NCBI GenBank assembly: GCA_012513595.1
Contig: JAAZBY010000215.1
Span: 1 to 6,403, forward strand
Length of the DNA: 6,403 nt
Direction of reading: 5' to 3'
Origin: Chloroflexota bacterium
Lineage (GTDB): Bacteria > Chloroflexota > Anaerolineae > UBA1429
The translations under genes were made by a program, and so were the position numbers. The notes under the pieces were generated by a model. The model searched no databases. It had not been told where the DNA came from and saw nothing but the letters and a program-made list of their open reading frames with translations. Of this stretch, positions 4,721 to 6,403 are shown one piece after another (positions within the stretch are counted from its first letter, which is position 1; each line of letters opens with the position of its first letter).

Positions 4721-6025
4721 GTGCGCGCCGCCTACCTGACGGTCGCCGTGCTGACCATGGCCTGGACGCTCGGCCTGCACGACGACAACGCCCGCGCCCG
4801 TGCGGCGCTCGAGCGGCTGGGCCGCTGGTCCGGCCTGCTGAGCGCCACCGCCGGGCAAGAGGCCTGGTGGTCGCCCCGGGTGGCGGCGGCCGCGCCACAG
4901 GCCGCTGACCTGGCCGCGCCCGACGCGGTCCTGCTGCCGCCGGCAGAGGCGTTGGCGCCAAGCGCGGGGGCCAGCGCCGCCCTGCCGGTAGCCGTGCCGC
5001 AGCCGTACCCGACGCCCCGCCCGCCCTCGCCCACCCCGGCCGGCAGCGCGGCGACGGCCGGCACCGAAGCGCCGGGGGGTGACGGCTCACCCGCTGTTCT
5101 GCCCGGCCCGCACGATCCTTTGGCCCACCTGGCCGACCCCCGCGAGCTTGGCGGGGCGCGCTACGAAGCCACGCTGATCATGACCCCCGATGGCGGGCTG
5201 CCTTCCAGCCTGGCGGTCCTGTACGAGCTCGGCAGCACGCCGCCCTCGCTGCGGCTACGGGTGACCTTTGTGGGTGAGAGCGGGGAGGAGGCCGTGCGCC
5301 TCGATGAGGTGCAGTACGGCGGCGCCTGGTATTCGTTCGACGCGGGCGAGTGGACGGCGCGCGACGCCGCCGCGCCCCCTGACGGCGCCCCATGGCCAGA
5401 CGTGACCGCCCGCCTGGGTAAGCTGGCCTGGCTGCTGGAGCCGGCCCTGATGCTCCGGCCGGAGGGGCGCCAGGACCTGGGGGTGGCCGACTGGAACGGC
5501 CTGCCGGCCCACCAGTACCGTTTCGGGCCGGCCGCGGTGCGCCCAGAGTGGCTCGCGGCCATGGACCTGCCCGACGTGGAGAGCGGCACGGTGGACGTCT
5601 GGCTGGGGGAGGAGTCCCGGCTGCTCCTGGCGATGGAGGCGGAGGCCCGCTGCCTGACCTACGCGGGCAAGGCGACGCTGCTGGCGCGGGTGGCCCTGCG
5701 CGAGCAGGGCGCGCAGGTCGTCGTGCGGCGTCCCTCGCCGTGCACGGAGGTGGCCCTCCCGCCGGACGTGGCCCTGCCGGCAGCCGCGGAGGGCGCCAGC
5801 CACGAGTGCGACTCGTGGACGTACCGGCTGGCAGGCAACGCCGCGCAGGTGCTGCAGGCGCACCGCGAGGCGCTCGAGCCGCTCGGCTGGCACTATGCCG
5901 CGGAAGAGTCGTACGAGCCGGACTATATCGTCTTCCGCAAGGGCGTGCGGCGCGTGGTGGTGCGGGTGGACGCCCAGGAGGCCGGCTGTTACGCCGTCCT
6001 GAGCGTGGTGACGCCCTCCGACTAG
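4721..6025 (+). CDS. Membrane-anchored or secreted LolA/LppX-like protein with C-terminal domain
   Basis: About 434 residues. A hydrophobic segment (residues 4-19) near the N-terminus suggests a signal anchor, with no lipobox Cys. An Ala/Pro-rich stretch with a PTPRPPSPTP linker (about 90-127) leads to a beta-rich domain (about 147-340) whose flow (repeated strands, GLPAHQYRF, GTVDVWLGEESRLLLAMEAEA) resembles the LolA/LppX-LprAFG lipid-binding fold. A C-terminal domain (about 362-434) contains a helix followed by LGWHY and strands, with FRKGVRRVVVRV. The likely role is binding a lipid or other hydrophobic ligand outside the cytoplasmic membrane; this rests on fold resemblance only. The start is uncertain: no Shine-Dalgarno is visible. 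I chose GTG 4721, just before the hydrophobic segment. TTG 4643, TTG 4715 and ATG 4757 share the frame, and ATG 4677 would fit if the C7 run at 4694-4700 had one more base. The ORF stays open back to 4412, but that part crosses hairpins. Confidence 0.7.
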   Translation: MRAAYLTVAVLTMAWTLGLHDDNARARAALERLGRWSGLLSATAGQEAWWSPRVAAAAPQAADLAAPDAVLLPPAEALAPSAGASAALPVAVPQPYPTPRPPSPTPAGSAATAGTEAPGGDGSPAVLPGPHDPLAHLADPRELGGARYEATLIMTPDGGLPSSLAVLYELGSTPPSLRLRVTFVGESGEEAVRLDEVQYGGAWYSFDAGEWTARDAAAPPDGAPWPDVTARLGKLAWLLEPALMLRPEGRQDLGVADWNGLPAHQYRFGPAAVRPEWLAAMDLPDVESGTVDVWLGEESRLLLAMEAEARCLTYAGKATLLARVALREQGAQVVVRRPSPCTEVALPPDVALPAAAEGASHECDSWTYRLAGNAAQVLQAHREALEPLGWHYAAEESYEPDYIVFRKGVRRVVVRVDAQEAGCYAVLSVVTPSD

Positions 6026-6045
6026 GGCGCCCGCCCGGGGGCTAG
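6022..6045. terminator. Possible shared terminator between convergent genes
   Basis: The + strand stop and the - strand stop both sit in CTAG tetramers (6022-6025, 6042-6045) bracketing GCGCCCG-CC-CGGGGGC, a GC-rich imperfect stem matching at 6 of 7 positions. Only 16 bases separate the two genes. There is no T-run, so intrinsic termination is uncertain. Confidence 0.3.
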
Positions 6046-6134
6046 GCCGATTGCAGCAGGGCCACGGCGGCGGCCAGGATGACCAGGGCGGCCGTAATCC
6101 CCACGACCAGCCAACTGGCGACGATGCGATGCAT
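6042..6134 (-). CDS. Single-pass small membrane protein, 30 residues
   Basis: ATG (complement of 6132-6134) to TAG (6042-6044) encodes 30 residues: a short basic head (MHRIVASW), then one long hydrophobic helix (about residues 8-27) rich in Val, Leu, Ile and Ala, ending LLQSA. A perfect AGGAGGT (complement of 6138-6144) stands 4 bases before the ATG, the strongest reason to regard it as real and to reject longer in-frame starts up to 6362, which run through repeats. It should insert in the cytoplasmic membrane. Function is unknown; small regulators of membrane complexes and stress peptides look like this, but nothing identifies a partner. It converges on the LolA-like gene. Its upstream region (6145-6403) shows no clear promoter. 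Confidence 0.65.
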   Translation of the reverse strand: MHRIVASWLVVGITAALVILAAAVALLQSA

Positions 6135-6271
6135 GGTACCTCCTGATGTGGTGGCGGGCTGTCTCCCGCGGCGCGACAGGCCGGGGGCCGCTGGCGTGCC
6201 GGCCCGGCGCGCAGGACAGCTCCGCTCGGGACGACAAGGCGGGAGGCCTGCCGCGGCCACCCGGGCGGGGC

Positions 6272-6330
6272 TCCCCCGTTCGGGGGGCAGGCAAGCCCCC
6301 GCCCTACAAGGGACGCCGGCTAAAGCCGGC
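6272..6330. repeat. Cluster of GC-rich palindromic repeats
   Basis: CCCCCG-TT-CGGGGG (6273-6286) competes with GGGGGC-AGGCAA-GCCCCC (6283-6300), and GCCGGC-TAAA-GCCGGC (6315-6330) is a perfect 6-bp stem with a 4-base loop. Strings of this kind (CCCTACAAGG next to CCGGCTAAAGCCGG) recur between genes of many environmental bacteria as I recall them, so this is probably a dispersed element rather than a local regulator. Confidence 0.6.
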
Positions 6331-6362
6331 TCACGGAGCGTGCTGGCGGCCGACTCCGTCAC

Positions 6363-6376
6363 GACCCCCGGGGGTC
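6363..6376. repeat. Perfect 14-base palindrome GACCCCCGGGGGTC
   Basis: Perfectly self-complementary with no spacer. Nothing near it is recognised as a gene or promoter. The rest of 6145-6403 contains no convincing coding region on either strand; 6225-6250 has a GTCCCGAGCGGAGC-like string (on the - strand) that also resembles a common dispersed repeat. Confidence 0.5.
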
Positions 6377-6403
6377 TGAGGACGGCAGCCCTCGCTGCTG
6401 CGA

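Noticed and set aside
6042..6362. 106-residue - strand version of the small membrane protein
   Set aside because: The added N-terminal part translates palindromic repeats, and the only strong ribosome site is immediately before the ATG at 6134.

Overview
This is a GC-rich bacterial window with clear Shine-Dalgarno sites, GTG and TTG starts, and several families of short dispersed palindromic repeats. The repeat style, together with a LolA/LppX-like surface protein of a kind I associate with filamentous green non-sulfur relatives, makes an Anaerolineae-type Chloroflexota my best guess. This is inference from style; there is no marker gene in the window.

Layout. Positions 1-1937 are a pterin/folate block on the + strand: the C-terminal two thirds of a short-chain dehydrogenase with the Asp-Tyr-Lys active site of pteridine reductases (1-619), dihydroneopterin aldolase folB (669-1028, TTG start), a 264-base gap with a 9-base-periodic inverted repeat and a promoter, then GTP cyclohydrolase I folE (1293-1937). 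FolE makes dihydroneopterin triphosphate from GTP, FolB cleaves dihydroneopterin, and the reductase could reduce a pterin or dihydrofolate, so the three fit one pathway. Positions 2113-3921 encode a complete ABC exporter half-transporter (GTG start behind a perfect AGGAGG).

Positions 3922-4720 hold about 800 bases without a convincing gene, and are the most interesting part: two 94-base direct repeat copies carrying palindromes, then an abrupt drop to about 48% GC (4201-4380) containing a consensus sigma-70 promoter (TTGACA, 17 bases, TATAAT), candidate operators, and a downstream stretch that can fold into a long stem followed by a row of hairpins. This may be a small structured RNA or a very long leader.

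Positions about 4721-6025 encode a secreted or membrane-anchored two-domain protein with a proline-rich linker and a LolA/LppX-like middle domain; its start is uncertain and a C7 run lies just upstream. Converging on it from the - strand is a 30-residue single-helix membrane protein (6042-6134) with a perfect ribosome binding site. The last 250 bases hold only palindromic repeats.
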